A stretch of 64,000 nt of DNA from the NCBI GenBank assembly GCA_020137815.1, contig CM035357.1, forward strand, positions 7,675,315 to 7,739,314, read 5' to 3'. Numbering within the stretch: position 1 is the stretch's first letter; every line of letters begins with the position of its first letter. The notes beneath the pieces are model-generated. The model was not told the origin of the DNA, made no database searches, and saw only the letters and a program-made list of their open reading frames with translations. Source of the stretch: Hormiphora californensis (Eukaryota; Ctenophora; Tentaculata; Cydippida; Pleurobrachiidae). This document shows, in pieces, positions 15,001-28,468 of this stretch. A program made the position numbers and the translations under genes.

Positions 15001-18000
15001 AAAGGTTTAATTCTGCGTTCCTTATAGTAGAGTCTCCCTATCTCTATTACTTGGTTACGAAGTCACCCCTATAGAGGCTACAACAAAACGATGTGCTGTC
15101 GCACCGTACCATTGTTGCCATGGTGACGAAAGGGGTTTTACAGGATAATGAGATGATGATAATCACCGCGGTGCGACAGCACATCATAGTATGAAACCCG
15201 ATAGTTGATTTATCAGTCGTTTGAACATTTTACGCGCACACGTTAACTGCGAGATGGGGGATTTAACACCCTGCTCGCTCTTTATCAGACCAGTGCCCAT
15301 TTTCACGCGTTTCTCTTCATTTCCATAACATGCGTGTAAATTTCCAAGTAATGAAAATGTGTGTAAACACACAGTTCTGTCAATAACAGAGAGGGGAACA
15401 CATCTGCAACACTTTTCAATGTTATCTCTCTCATCAAGAGGCAAAATAGTCGCATTCCATTCGTTTCTCTCTCTCATTCTCTCTTTTACTGTTCAATATC
15501 TCTCACTGTGTGTTTTGCCCCTAATCTTTCTCTCTCTTTCTCAAACATGTTAGGAACAGTAGACACTAAGTCTACACACATTTTGAGAGTGTCTGTTGAC
15601 TATTTGCCAGTAGTCCTTGTGTGTTACCCCTTGTGTTGTGTCTCTTATTTGTGTGTAATTACTATCGGGTTTCATAAACTATGAACGTTTGTTAGCCTAT
15701 CGCGTTATAGGTTTAAATCACCTCCCCCTCACCCTCGGCTGGCGCCTCGGGATCGGCGTCGGGATTTAAACCAGTTTAATCGCCCTGCTGGGCGATTAAA
15801 CTCCAGTTGGCTGTCCCCAGCTCGCGCTGGGAACAGCCAACTTGATAACGCGCCAGTCTACAAACGTTCATAGTTCATTTAAAAACATTCCCATACGGTT
15901 TTAACCAATGACAGGATCTTTAAACGAAGCCATAGCAATACTATTGTGTAACAGTACGCCCCTTAATTAGATGTGCTGTCGCACCGCGGTGATTATCATC
16001 ATCTCATTATCCTGTAAAACCCCTTTCGTCACCATGGCAACAATGGTACGGTGCGACAGCACATCGTTTTGTTGTAGCCTCTATTACGCTCGGTACGGCC
16101 TCTACTACTTTCGGGCAGGTCATCCTCCATTTCCTCAGCATACCACAGAGCAGACTGTAGACATACCGGCCAAATCTTTTGTTGGTGAGGGTGTAGAGAA
16201 AGGGGTTACCAAAGGCATTTAGGAGGAGCAAATGGAAAGCCGCTAGGACGAAATGGTGGGGGACCTTGTCTATCTTGAGCATGACAAATGTGTAGACAAG
16301 GTAGGGACCCCAGCTTGCCATAAACAGACCAGACAGAGCAAGAATAACCAAAATGGCTTTGAAGTTGATTCCGCGACTTGGACCGTTATTTCTGGAGCTT
16401 GTAAGCCGAAGAGCGACCCCTAAAAGCACGAAATTGGTAGCAATAATACCAAAAAGGGGTAGGAACACGATGACTACAATCAATATCATAAAAAACCGAG
16501 CGTCATCGTGTTGGTAAAAATCATTCAGAATACACCTCGCAATGTATGGTACAAAGGTAATCTCCAGCTGGTACACCTCCACTACTGCAATGGGAGTTAA
16601 CGCAAGGAGCCAGATGAACCCAATTAGAATCCGGGCTGTTCGCAGTGAGATGTGATGGAAGGGCGAGATGACTACTTTTAGTCGGTATGCCGATATAGCG
16701 AACACGGTGAGTGTGTTCACAGACCCGAGTATTAGACCAATCTCACCCTGTATAATACAGTAGACCGGACCCATGACCCAACGGCGTGAGGCAAAGGTGA
16801 CAAACTGGGGCAAAGAAACACAAACAGTATAGAGAATGTCCGCGAGAGCTAGGTTTCTCAGGAACTCCACAGAAACTTCATCCATTTGGATGGCATCGTA
16901 GCGTATAGAGGAATATAGGACAAGTCCGTTACCAGTGAGGCCAAAGAATGCAGCGATGAAACTGTAGATCGCAAGAGGGATGGATTGTGCTGGACTCCCA
17001 TAGATTTCAGTTGTGCCATTCATATTCCTATTAAAATTCGATTTCAAAATTTGAATTTATTCTCGGAAAACCCCAAATAAAAAGAATTCCGTTCATATGA
17101 ATATACACCTAACCGAACGAAGAAAAACAAACAAATTCTTATTCAGCGGAAGCTTGGTCTAACCATTCGGCAGTGAATGTTGTGTTGACTCAGTCATCAT
17201 ATTCAGATCTGTTTTCCTGATATATGTGCTGTTGCTACTATCGACGTTCTATTGCACCAGGTTCATTCCAATTTCTGATGTCATAGTGATAGCAAGAATA
17301 AACTTTTGGCCAATCCAATCTCTCTTGACTTCTACACCTTATTTATTTGCCAGTTAGCATTGGATCAGCAGCGCTACTCATCAGTTTGTATCATTCTTTT
17401 GAGTGATAGTGTGTTTGTATCCCCCAATTCCTTATACATATAAATGTTATCATAGCGCTGGCAAGCGCCCGGGGCCCAATCCTCCCTTCCCCTCATCCAT
17501 CCTTCCCCTAAAAATGTCCATTTTCCAAGCATTCTTGCTTCCAGTGAATCGAAATTGCGAAAAAAAAATTTTTGAATTTTTTGAAAATTTTTGAAAATTT
17601 TGACAGCGCTACTATACTTATTGTCTGAAATCGGCAATTTCAACTTTGTTTTAGACAACCTTCCCGTTGTCCTACGAACTTGCCGCTTGGTAGTTCGTGT
17701 TGCCTTGACACCTAGAGCACACGTTCAAAATTTCATGCAAATCGGAGTTACGGTTTTTACGTTACAGAGGGTCGTATTTTAGACAAAATGTCCGTTTTTC
17801 GCGTCACGAACCACCGTAAAATAACCACTTTTTTGCGTACACAATAGAGGCCACAGTTTTAAAGCTATCACCATGAAACTTTGGGAGTCGGTAGGTCTAG
17901 TGGTTTACCTTGTATTAAAGCTTGGACAGAGAAAACGGACAGTCATAACAAAAGTTATGACTGTCTTAAGTTTTCTTTGGCGTTTAAGACGGCCTTCCCG

Positions 18001-21000
18001 TAGTTCTACGAATACGCCGCTTGGTACGTGGTGTTGCCTTGCCATCTTGAACACACGTTCAAAATTTCAAGCAAATCCGAGTTACGGTTTTTCAGTTACG
18101 GTCATCTGACTGTATTAAGATTTAAGACGATTTTCAAAAAAACCTAGAAAAGAGCAAATTAAACTATACATGATGATTTTATCATATATATTTTGCAAAC
18201 GTAGGTCAACTGCTGTATTTTCAGATATAATTGGTAGTCTTATCTAGATTTATGACTGTCTTAAATTTAAGACGATTTTAAAAACACCTACAAAGAAGCG
18301 ATTCAGGGTCTAAATTAACATTGAATCAGATTTATTTTATATAATTAGGTTTACTGCCGCATTTTCAGTTATAATTGGTAGTCATATCTAGAGTTATGAC
18401 TGTCTTAAATATAAGACGATTTCAAAAACCACCGATAAAAGATTGAATTAGCATCTAGAACCTGATTGTATCAGATATTATATATCTGATTATCAATGCT
18501 TATCTGTGATCATTATTCGTGACTCATAATTATAATCAGAGAACCAATCGCGGAGAACAACATGCATATTGCATGTCATAGTATAACAAAATTCCTGATA
18601 CTAGATCCAAAAACCAAACAAGTTTGGTGGATAGCCGGGGCCGCATAAATTAAAAAACGTGCGAAAGTTTTGATACATGAACTTTCGGGGCCTGGGGTGC
18701 TGTTAATTCGCGTTTCCATGATAGTCAGCCGTTCTTTCAAAACACACTATTGTCTATTATTCTGTAAAACAGACTCTGAAACGACCCACTGTGCAAACTG
18801 CACACTGCACTATATATGACATGTGTGGATCTGTATGAATGATACTTTGGAATAAAAATTAATGATAATTTGATCAGTGGGATAGTTTTCCTGGCGTATA
18901 GTTGCTGGTTATAATCATGGAAACGCGAATTTAACAGCACCCCAGGCCCCGAAAGTTCATGTATCAAAACTTTCGCACGTTTTTTAATTTATGCGGCCCC
19001 GGCTATCCACCAAACTTGTTTGGTTTTTGGATCTAGTAAAACATAAATGATTATTAAATATGTGTTAAATAAAACTCTCGCTCAAGTCATCCCCCCCCCC
19101 CCCCGTCATCGCATAGCGTAGTCACGATAATCTCCTTGTGCTGTCATCCCTCTCTATCATCCCTCTCTATCATCCCTCTCTATCCTCCCTCTCTATCCTC
19201 CCTCTCTATCCTCCCTCTGTCTCTCTATCCTCCCTCTCTATCCTCCCTCTCTATCATCCCTCTGTCTCTCTACCCCATCTTGATGATGCATGTGTTGATG
19301 GTTTTGTTCTTTACCCTCAAGCATTCAATCCACAACAAACGTCTCTAGTGTGTTTAGTTTAAACATATTATGTTTTACCTCCTGATATGTGGTCCTATTG
19401 GCAATTTAGCGATCGGTGCATTGTTAGGTAAGTGTTGTTGAATAATTAAGAAGTTTGTCTAAAAGAGTACCATGTTGCTAATTAAAGGATGAATAATTAA
19501 TTCTAAAAGAGTACTATGACAACCAATCACCATTTTGATTCCTAGGTCCAAAGCTGTCCTTGAGTACTGGTCAGATATCTCCTATAAAGGTGTCAACTGT
19601 CTCTAAGATATACGATCCAGTAGGCTGGCCTATTGCATTGTTCATAGATCAGGATGTATCGACAACTAGTTCTGTCCATGCCGGGTCCGATGGTTCGACC
19701 GTGGTACATATGGACCTAGACGGTCTGTATCATATCCACAGAGTCACTATTTACTACATCTTTTACACTGATTGGTGGCCAGATTCTAAAATGACATGGT
19801 GCCAGGATGTCCAATTGGAATGCTTGTAAAGAAGGTCATAACAATCAGATGGTATCTGTTTTTGCAAATGGAACCAGTCAGAAGTTGTGTGGAACCCTCC
19901 AGATCTCCTCAGGTCTCACCCAGAGAGACCAAATTTACATATTTTTGTGTCACAGTAAAGGGGATGCAGTGAGGTTACACAAAGCCTCGGGCCATAGCAT
20001 AACTATCGCTGATATTATAGTGGATACAAACAACGGCTAGTACACAACTATACAAAGACAGACACAAAGACACAAATACCATCAGAAGATGAAACCTTTT
20101 GACTTACTTGACTTAGGGCGGATTCCACGAGTGGTATTTCCGAACTCCATGAATAACACTTCTCCACCCGACACGATCAGTCATAACAGTAGCCAATTCG
20201 GAGGTTTCCCTGAGTCCCGTGTCCCGCCTGAGTACATCCACAAAGGTCTGCTTTGGTCGCCCTCGCCTGGAATTTCCGTGGAGAGGCTCCCAGAGTATGA
20301 CCTTGTTGAGCGTAAGTTCAGGGTGACGCACAGCGTGACCGGCTAGTCGGAGTCTCCTTTCCGCTATTTTGGTGCTAAGGATAGGTAGATTTCCGATACC
20401 ATACAACGTGGCATTGCTCATTTTAAGGAGGTACTGGTTTTTATTTAGTGCCATCCGTAGCATCCTCGTGTAGGTACCGTCAAGACTCCTTTCCATGTCC
20501 TTGGTGAGCGTCCAGCTTTCGCACCCATACAACAGAACTGTTTCAACCGTTGCTACAAAAAGTCTGGCCTTGATCTTATCGTTTAGTTTCGAATTCCAAA
20601 CAGTCCTAAGCCCGTGACACGCGTTCCATGCTTTCGCCTTCCTAACCTTAATGTCCCTCTTAGAGTCCCTTACCCACGATCCGAGATATTTGAAGTCCTC
20701 ACTCAACTTTATCCTAGTGCCATCGATACTGTGGAGAGGACCGGGGTCTGGTATACCCTCAACCATGAACTCTGTTTTCGCCCGGTTTATCTCGAGACCC
20801 ACCTCCTTACAGACACTCTCTACCTCCCGCATGATAACGCCAAGATCCTCCACTGAGTCTGTTAGGAGAGCTACATCATCAGCAAAGTCTGTGTCAGTAA
20901 CCCTCTCCGCTCGTACTCTTCTACTCCGGGCTGGTTTCAGTGTGAATCCGATATCAGGGTGCCTCTCCAGTGCTGTTCGCATACAGTAATCGAGCACAAT

Positions 21001-24000
21001 AATAAACAGGTAGGGCGCTAGAGTATCCCCTTGCAACACCCCGGCGACTATTTCAAATATATCCGTGAGGCCGTCTGGGGTGAGGACCTGAGCTCTTGTA
21101 TTACTGTACATCCACTGGATGAGGTCGACGATCTTCCCTGGGATGCCATAAGCCCTGAGAACTTTGATCATGCGCTTCCGGTTAATGGAGTCGAAGGCCT
21201 TAACGAAATCCAAAAAGGCTACTGCCAGTGGTAGTTGTTTGGCAGTAGCTCCTTCGATGAGTCTCCTAAGCGTGAGGATGTGGCTGACTGTGGACCGTTC
21301 CTCTCTAAAACCGTTCTGGAAATCGAGTAACACAGTTTCGATGTAAGGCCGTATCCGTTGAAGTAGCATACGGTTCAGGGTTTTCGCAACTATAGAGGTA
21401 AGTGAGATGCCTCTATAGTTTCCGGGTTGAGAGAGGTCGCCCTTTTTCGGCACAGGGACAATATTACTCAGAGTCCACTGTTCCGGAATTCCCTTTCCGC
21501 ACAAGGCATCGTTGCAAAAGGTCAGCACGAGGTCATCAATGTCGCATCGCTTCAAAATCTCGGGTGCGATGGCATCATTTCCGTAGGCCTTATCCTCCTT
21601 TATCCGATCCTTCGCCTTCTTAAATTCCTCTTCAGTAAAGGGACCATCGTAGATATCTGCTCGGGGAAACACTTCCGGGATGTCTTGATCTACTTCATCC
21701 GGAGGTTCTGTCCCGAGGAGCAACTGGAAGTGGCTGCACGGCGTGCCTGGTGAAATTTTAACACGACCTAGCATGCAACGGGAAACCACCACTTGTACAT
21801 GGTAGCTGAGGGTCTACAGAATGGCGCTACGGTGCGGGAAAAAACATTCCATTCCCTAAAATCGTTTTTTTTACTTTTATTTGATTTGGGTCAAAATTGG
21901 CTATATTAAACGTGGTCCCGAAAAATCCATAATGACTTAGCACACGAAATATGTCACCCCCACTTATTTTTGCACGTAGAATCGATTGCCGTTGAAGTCG
22001 AATCTCTAAAATGACTGTAAAATGGTCAAAAGTTTATTTTTTACCATTTTTGGGAGGTTTTTGGCCCCTAAACCATTGAAAACGTTGAGATAGGAATTTG
22101 AAACTAGTGCCAATCGTTAAAATGGTCATTTTTCTACCAAGAACCAAGTTTTCGTGTATATCCGATTTATGGTTAGATTTGGGTAAATTGTTGAAATCTG
22201 CCAACTAGGAGAACCGTAACTTGATTTTCTTGTTTTTTGGATTTTGGCATTTTTGACAAACTTCTGATTGAAATGGTCAATCGGGACCATGCTTAAGTTG
22301 TTTATGGGACAATTTTCGACTAAAATCCAAGATTTCATACCAATCCAATAACAGATCGTTGATTTATAGAAAATTTAAGTAGGCAAAACGGTGAAAATAA
22401 GCAAGAAAAGTTGTCATTTTGACCGTTTTGCCTACTTAAATTTTCTATAAATCAACGATCTGTTATTGGATTGGTATGAAATCTTGGATTTTAGTCGAAA
22501 ATTGTCCCATAAACAACTTAAGCATGGTCCCGATTGACCATTTCAATCAGAAGTTTGTCAAAAATGCCAAAATCCAAAAAACAAGAAAATCAAGTTACGG
22601 TTCTCCTAGTTGGCAGATTTCAACAATTTACCCAAATCTAACCATAAATCGGATATACACGAAAACTTGGTTCTTGGTAGAAAAATGACCATTTTAACGA
22701 TTGGCACTAGTTTCAAATTCCTATCTCAACGTTTTCAATGGTTTAGGGGCCAAAAACCTCCCAAAAATGGTAAAAAATAAACTTTTGACCATTTTACAGT
22801 CATTTTAGAGATTCGACTTCAACGGCAATCGATTCTACGTGCAAAAATAAGTGGGGGTGACATATTTCGTGTGCTAAGTCATTATGGATTTTTCGGGACC
22901 ACGTTTAATATAGCCAATTTTGACCCAAATCAAATAAAAGTAAAAAAAACGATTTTAGGGAATGGAATGTTTTTTCCCGCACCGTAGCGCCATTCTGTAG
23001 ACCCTCAGCTACCATGTACAAGTGGTGGTTTCCCGTTGCATGCTAGGTCGTGTTAAAATTTCACCAGGCACGCCGTGGCTGAACCATTTGGCTTTCCGAT
23101 CGTCTGGGGACGTTCCTTCAATTTGGATGGGGTGTTTGTCCTTCCTCCCAGAGATTTCGTTTACTAGCCTCCATGATTCCTTCGTCTTCGCGTTCCGAGT
23201 GGCTCTCTCTACACTCTTGATTTTCCTATCGAGATGCTCTTCCTCGACGGCTAGGTACGCTTCAGTGAGTGCCTCTTTGCCTTCTTTCACAGTTGAACGT
23301 GTTTCTTCTGAAGGTGAGGTGTGGTACCTAGCAGTGGCAGATTCAAGATCCTCTCTTGCCCTCTTCACCCGGAAGTCCTCAGCTACAGTATCCTTAAGCC
23401 TCTTCCTCTTCTTTCCCAGTAGTTTCTTGCTAGTTTCTTCAACCGAAGATGAAACCACCTCATGTCATACCCCGAACTTCCGAAATTACCAAACCAAGAT
23501 ATATCTATCTCTAACTTAGAGAGACAGTCAGGATGGGGGGATGGGGGCATGTAGAGTTGGAAGCATTGGATGGTGCTAAACCGGAGACTAGAGACAACTC
23601 TACTACTATAGACCCCGCTGGCTCAAATAGACGCCCGCCCCGCGCGAACAATTTGCACTGGTCTATTGCGCCGTGCACTGCCGTGAGTTTGTGTCTCGAT
23701 AGACGCACGCCCTCGAACAGATTTGTATAAAGATCACAAAGAATCACTGGAAACACGATAAAAATGAATTGAAAACACAAGAGGGAGTGTGTGTACTGCA
23801 ACCTAAAACTTTCTCTGCCAAGAACTGACGCCAGCCAGTCTGTCGCTCATGACTACAATTCATTGGTACCTCTCTCTGCATTCCACCCTTTTAAACTGTT
23901 ACAACGATTGTTATGAGTGTGTAGGAATGTAGAGAGACACTCTGTAGCTTCATTTCCAATTGTTTGACCCTTTTTATGCGAGATCTCTCTGTCTTGTCTG

Positions 24001-27000
24001 TGTGAACCACCTAAATTGTGCTTGTTTTGCTTCTAGGTGCCCGCCAGCGGGGTCTATAGAACATAACTCTCTCCCTTGCGTGCAGATATACCTGTAAACC
24101 CCTCGCTAACGCTCGGGATTTACAGGGCTGTAATGCACGGTCCCTTCGGGACCCGTGCATTACAGCTCAATAGACGCACTGCTCCGCAGTGCGTCTATTA
24201 GGGTTATCTATTTGCGCAACGAAAGTCATACTGGAATGTTCGGGCGTCCAGCATGATGACCAGGGGACTTAAGGGGTTCAGAGAATCACTTGCGCGTAGG
24301 CAGCAACCCTATGGGCGAGGCGTACGGGCCGATAGTTAATAAAAGTTTTTAAAAGTTAATAAAAGTTATAAAAAGTTAAAAATGCGCGGCACCCTGAAAA
24401 GCCGAAAAAAATTAACTTTTTCAGGGTTCCGCGCATTTTTAACTTTTTATAACTTTTATTAACTTTTAAAAACTTTAAAAAACTTTTATTAACTATCGGC
24501 CCGTACGGCTCGCCCACAGGGTTGCTGCCTGCGCGCATATGATTCTCTGAATCCATTTAGACCCCCGGTCCTCATGCCCGAAGTCTCGAAAAGCCAATTC
24601 CAAAGATCGATAACCCTAGCGTCTATTGATTATACGCCCGCGCGGGAGGGAGTTATGTACTACCTTATTACCGCTATATAACGGAACCTCCTATTAGCGT
24701 CGCGTACCTTTAATTAACGTACCTTTAATTAACGAAATTCGGTTTGGGTTAGCAAATTTTGACAAAAAGCACAAATACTGGATTAAAATGGGGTTAAAAT
24801 GGTAATTATGTTCCTATTGAGATATCAAGAATAATATTCTTTGCAATTGAGAACGGTTGTGAATTTGAGGCAGTTGTTCATTTCAGTCACCATTGGTTCA
24901 TATTCAGGGAGGGTTGGAAATTAAGGTCCTTTTTACTGTAAATGGACAGAACATGGGCTTGCCTCATTACAAACTATAATTACTGAAAAGTATTGTTTTA
25001 AGACCCGTATGGTCGAAAATTTTGAATATCTTCTTAGAGACTAGAGAGATTCAAGATTCTTTGCGATTTGCCCACGAATGACTCTGATTCAGATAATGAA
25101 CTGATATCTCAATTTGAAAATGTTGAAGTTATTGATGCAATGATGAATAGGAAGAGAACTAGAAGTAGAAATGTTAACATTATATTCGATGACTTGGTTT
25201 TGTTTTTTTGCTACCCTAAAAAAGCAATTTTTAATTAAAAGAACATTAATTTAGCGGAACCCTAAATTAACGATACCTAAAATTAACGAAATTTTTACTG
25301 ATTTCGTTAATTAAAGGTTCCGTTATATATCGGTAATAAGGTATATGTTATCATACCTTTAAGAGATAGAGTGTTTGGAGGACAGCTCTTACAATTTCCT
25401 CGCCCTTTGGTGTGCATCCCCACCTTGCAGTAGACACATTTCCCTCCCCTCCTCTCAGAACCAGGAGGGCACAACTGAGAATGTAATGGAATTGCAAAGA
25501 ACGTTTTTAGAGGTCTAGAAACCGGTACAAAAGAGTAGAGAGAGAGAGAGATACAACCAGACAATCTGAACTGCAGACTCACCAAGCAGTCCAGTTTTTC
25601 AGTTTTACGGTTGTTGGAGCACTTTCCTGCGAATATCTCCTTTCCTGTCACAACACTTTTAACTGGAAGTTATTGCTGTTAGATTCTCTAAACAGAGCTG
25701 TCTGGCGGGGTGTGCGGACTCTAGTGCTACACTCTAAGTCTAAAGAGGACTCTATATCTAAATTTAGATTTAGATAAAGAGTCCAAATAATTCTAAACTC
25801 TAGGAGGACTCTTTATCTAAAAAGTCTACACAGGGCGGACTCTTTATCTAAAAAGTCTAAACAAAGTGGACTCTATATCTACATAAATCTAAATTAGATA
25901 TAGAGTCCGCCTTTCGCCGCGAACTCGAGATTTCGGCCGTTAGGCCGGAAACGAGAGTTTGCTCTACCCCTATACTAATTTAGAAGTGTTAGGGCCGTTA
26001 TTTGGGTTCGAGGTTAGGGTTAGGGTTAGTGTTAGGGTTAGGTTTTGGGTTGGGTTAGGATTTTAGACATAGAGTCCGGGTTGGAGGATTTGGCGCCAAA
26101 ATGTACTAGAGGACTCTATATCTAAAAATTCTACACAGGGCGGACTCTTTATCTAAAAAGTCTACACAGGGAGGACTCTTTATCTAAACTTTTTTCAAAA
26201 TCTAACTGTAGATAAAGAGTCCGTTTTTAGATATAGAGTCCGCCTAGGATTTAGATAAAGAGTCCGTTAGCACTAGAGTCCGCCCACCGTCTGGCGGCGC
26301 CAAACCCCATTTCAATATCAACGATCAGATGGGGCGCCAGAATTTAGAGAGGTACAAAATGTATTACTTACAGGTTGCACTACTACAGGTCCCCACTACA
26401 GGATTATAGTCCTCCATCCTGCACACCTCCTTCTCCCTGCACTCCTCTGAACCAGGGGGAGACCACTGCCCCTCCCCACACGGGACACACTTCATGGCAA
26501 TGGCGTCAGGGACGGTATTAGCTGGACACTCTGTACAAGAGGGTGATCCAGGGTGGGTAGAGATGGATCCAGGTGGGCAGGGGGTACACGATGTAGCTGC
26601 CTCAACACCTATAACAGGATTAATATTATTATATTTACAATTATCGAGATACCAATAAGGTGGAGTGATCATATTATAGGACTGTTACCAATGGTTTTAT
26701 GTGACAGAAAACAGTAAAGATATAATTCATCAGGTGGGCGGACTCTAGTGCTAACGGACTCTTTATCTAAATCCAAGGCGGACTCTATATCTAAAAACGG
26801 ACTCTTTATCTACAGTTAGATTTTGAAAAAAGTTTAGATAAAGAGTCCTCCCTGTGTAGACTTTTTAGATAAAGAGTCCGCCCTGTGTAGAATTTTTAGA
26901 TATAGAGTCCTCTAGTACATTTTGGCGCCAAATCCTCCAACCCGGACTCTATGTCTAAAATCCTAACCCAACCCAAAACCTAACCCTAACACTAACCCTA

Positions 27001-28409
27001 ACCCTAACCTCGAACCCAAATAACGGCCCTAACACTTCTAAATTAGTATAGGGGTAGAGCAAACTCTCGTTTCCGGCCTAACGGCCGAAATCTCGAGTTC
27101 GCGGCGAAAGGCGGACTCTATATCTAATTTAGATTTATGTAGATATAGAGTCCACTTTGTTTAGACTTTTTAGATAAGGAGTCCGCCCTGTGTAGACTTT
27201 TTAGATATAGAGTCCTCCTAGAGTTTAGACTTATTTGGACTCTTTATCTAAATCTAAATTTAGATATAGAGTCCACTGTAGACTTAGAGTGTAGCACTAC
27301 AGTCCGCACACCAATTCATCACACAGCAAACAGTTTGACCCGTGTATTTACCTGTCACGATGACTGTGTTAATGATGACATCAGCGAAAGGAACATGTTT
27401 AGTTGAGAATGGTTCAGGAGACAGGAATGCTGTGGACTTGATTTGTAGCAGGTAGGAGTTCTCCTTGTGCAGATCGAACTGAAAACCATGGTGAAGTTAG
27501 ATTGGACTTGGAATATTCGAAACCAGGGATTGATCACCAGGGACAGTCCGTCATACACATGTTTCATCTTGTCACACTATGTTCTAATGTTTGTTTACTT
27601 ACATGTTACATTCTGTAGCCCAGGAGCAGCTGTAGCATCAATACTAGCATCAGTAGCAGCACCATTGCACCTTTTTAACTAAAGAATATGAAAAATTGTA
27701 TCAGAGAAATGGGAATTCGACACTTTTCAGTGTCCCTTGTCAGCGCAAAACAGCGGCGCGCTCACTCCCTCCTCCAAGTTTGATCAGGGTTCGTTTGAGA
27801 ACAACTTTGTCACCGCGCGTTACTGCAAGTACTATCAGGGTCGGGCTGTCATGGTACATTGGCACTGCATTGATTGTGATAGGACTTGTGTGTTTTGATG
27901 CAGATGATAGTGTGTCAAATATTTGCATTTTTGGATATTTGTCACGATCCACTGGATACCTTGAAGGTTAGTTCCACCCTGGGGTCTGTAAAGAGGAAGT
28001 TAACAGTCACATTTCCAGAGGTAGCAACCTCAATAGGGAGGTTCACATACTGGTAACAGAGATCTGACGGTACCACCAGCCCAACATTAGATACAACCCT
28101 GTGGGGGGTGGGGATAGTCAAACATTCATCAATTCGTAAATCAGGGGGTGCCATGTAGCTGGGTTTTGTTGTTCCAACCCCGCCCCTAACTGCACCATGT
28201 TTTATAGTTAACCCAAATTCTTGTAGTTGTACCCAGCAACCTGAAAAGTGAAAGCTCTACTGCTCATTTAACAAGTCTTCCTGAAATAAGAAACTAGAGT
28301 CTACCTAATGATGATGATGATGATGCGCTATGAATAATTGATGAGCTTGTGACGTCACGCTGGGATTGGGATTTTCTGGGAAACCAACGTCACAATACCA
28401 CGTGATTTA

Positions 28410-28468
<59 letters not shown>

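Noticed and set aside
20113-21792. Plus-strand ORFs within the LINE (for example 21427-21753)
   Set aside because: Antisense shadows of the reverse transcriptase ORF.
22126-22688. Two identical 70-residue ORFs, one on each strand
   Set aside because: Mirror copies produced by the palindromic element; no family resemblance and no start context.
21733-23081. A 9-10-base Mutator-like target duplication around the 1.34-kb palindrome
   Set aside because: It needs a mismatch (GTGGCTGCAC versus GTGGCTGAAC). Extending the inverted ends to CAC...GTG gives a perfect 4-base GCTG duplication that also restores the LINE frame.
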